Assembly: GCA_027001815.1 (NCBI GenBank)
Contig: JALTLT010000130.1
Location: forward strand, 1 to 6,406
DNA from: Gammaproteobacteria bacterium
GTDB taxonomy: Bacteria > Pseudomonadota > Gammaproteobacteria > JALTLT01
Length of the DNA: 6,406 nucleotides
Direction of reading: 5' to 3'
In this document: positions 5,302-6,406 of the stretch, piece after piece
Numbering within the stretch: position 1 is the stretch's first letter
Layout: each line of letters begins with the position of its first letter
Program-made: the position numbers and the translations under genes
The notes under the pieces: generated by a model
What the model was told of the DNA's origin: nothing
What the model saw: the letters and a program-made list of their open reading frames with translations, nothing else
The model's database searches: none

Positions 5302-6336
5302 GTTTCAATCCACTCCCGCCCGCGAAGGGGCGGGAGATTCAACGGCGACATCCCGACCCGTCCCGACAACCTGTTTCAATCCACTCCCGCCCGCGAAGGG
5401 GCGGGAGATGAATCGACACAGAGGAGACAATCAATGAGCAGTGTTTCAATCCACTCCCGCCCGCGAAGGGGCGGGAGATACGTAGATGCGCCAGTCGTCG
5501 TGCGACTGCGATGCGTTTCAATCCACTCCCGCCCGCGAAGGGGCGGGAGATCGCGCCTCCTTGAGGATCACCTTGGCGCCTGCGCGTTTCAATCCACTCC
5601 CGCCCGCGAAGGGGCGGGAGATGAATCGCCTAAGCCGTTATCAGGTACGCCGAGCACGTTTCAATCCACTCCCGCCCGCGAAGGGGCGGGAGATTTCCAA
5701 TTGTTTCGTCTCCATCATGGTCCCACGAAGTTTCAATCCACTCCCGCCCGCGAAGGGGCGGGAGATAAGATGATTAATGATGCTATCGACTATATAAAAG
5801 GTTTCAATCCACTCCCGCCCGCGAAGGGGCGGGAGATCGTTCGGAGCGCCGGCCAAGCCGTTCGGCGGAGTGTTTCAATCCACTCCCGCCCGCGAAGGGG
5901 CGGGAGATCGCTCCTCGCGCTCGTTCCAGATGTAGTCTTGCGAGTTTCAATCCACTCCCGCCCGCGAAGGGGCGGGAGATTCGCGACATCATTTGCTGCC
6001 CCGAGATACGGCGTGTTTCAATCCACTCCCGCCCGCGAAGGGGCGGGAGATGGTCCGCGAAGAAGTTCAGGATCTCAGGAGAGTTGTTTCAATCCACTCC
6101 CGCCCGCGAAGGGGCGGGAGATATCACATCGGGCATCTTGCCCACGGGAATGTGCAGTTTCAATCCACTCCCGCCCGCGAAGGGGCGGGAGATGGTTCTC
6201 TTTGTTGTCTTCTGGGTTGATCAAGTAGTTTCAATCCACTCCCGCCCGCGAAGGGGCGGGAGATTCGCGATCTCGATACTTGTACGACGATTTGAGTAAG
6301 TTTCAATCCACTCCCGCCCGCGAAGGGGCGGGAGAT
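5302..6336 (-). CRISPR. CRISPR array: 15 identical 37-bp repeats, 14 spacers
   Basis: The repeat begins GTTTCAATCCACTCCCGCCC and ends GGGGCGGGAGAT on the plus strand. Copies start at 5302, 5373, 5443, 5515, 5586, 5658, 5730, 5801, 5872, 5944, 6015, 6086, 6157, 6228 and 6300. All 15 read identically. The 14 spacers are 33-35 bp long and all different. In reverse complement the repeat has a 9-bp stem (CTCCCGCCC with GGGCGGGAG, 6-base loop) and ends GGATTGAAAC. That ending matches the common 8-nt crRNA handle ATTGAAAC of type I and type III systems, so transcription on the minus strand is inferred, with the leader to the right of 6336. No cas genes are in the window, so the subtype is open; 37-bp repeats with this ending occur in type III and several type I subtypes. 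Confidence 0.98.
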
Positions 6337-6406
6337 CCCCCGACGACAAGTCCTTGATACTTCTGATGCCATCGGAAGGAAATCGCGAAACGACATGCTC
6401 TTGCCC
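6337..6406 (-). other. Right flank of the CRISPR array, possible leader-proximal sequence
   Basis: Seventy bases follow the last repeat, about 54% GC, with no further repeat copy. If the array is read on the minus strand this is the leader-proximal side. Both strands are open in some frames, but the piece is too short to call a gene. Confidence 0.35.

Noticed and set aside
5434..6228. A 264-codon open frame running through the CRISPR array
   Set aside because: Its translation is the repeat read in successive frames (QSTPAREGAGD, NPLPPAKGRE, SIHSRPRRGGR) alternating with spacers; it is a by-product of the array.
5339..6299. Protein-like translations of several spacers as evidence of coding protospacers
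   Set aside because: An 11-codon stretch without a stop in at least one of six frames is expected by chance, so this carries almost no information.
6337..6406. A degenerate sixteenth repeat after a further spacer
   Set aside because: At the expected place (about 6371) nothing resembles GTTTCAATCC or the stem; a repeat beyond the edge after an over-long spacer cannot be excluded.

Overview
The window is GC-rich and looks like chromosomal DNA from a gammaproteobacterium, possibly of the purple-sulfur or Thioalkalivibrio-like (Chromatiales) kind. This is judged from protein style and from the gene order lpxH-ppiB / class I tRNA synthetase / cysS, which resembles the Pseudomonas lpxH-ppiB / glnS-cysS cluster. 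No database search was possible, so the taxonomy is an inference.

Layout. Positions 1-1217 hold two minus-strand genes that overlap by 4 bases. ppiB encodes a cyclophilin with an N-terminal hydrophobic segment. lpxH encodes the lipid A pathway UDP-diacylglucosamine hydrolase and runs off the left edge. A promoter facing ppiB lies at 1265-1293. Reading the other way, 1375-4207 is a tight plus-strand pair: gltX (glutamyl-tRNA synthetase) and cysS (cysteinyl-tRNA synthetase), 4 bases apart. gltX sits where related bacteria carry glnS, so it may be the second, tRNA-Gln-charging GluRS.

From 4208 the window becomes accessory in character. A 366-bp transposase-less element (4338-4703) has 15-bp terminal inverted repeats and a 4-bp ATAA direct repeat at both ends, and is built of nested palindromes. 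About 60 bp further on is the wreck of an ADP-ribosylglycohydrolase gene: its N-terminus and C-terminus are present in different frames and the middle is missing. A GC-rich stretch without a recognisable gene (5070-5301) leads to a CRISPR array (5302-6336) of 15 identical 37-bp repeats and 14 spacers of 33-35 bp. The repeat sequence suggests that the array is transcribed on the minus strand, with its leader to the right of 6336. No cas gene is visible.

The housekeeping genes serve outer-membrane lipid synthesis, protein folding and translation. The most interesting material is the nested palindromic element, the decayed gene next to it, the CRISPR array and the identity of the GluRS.
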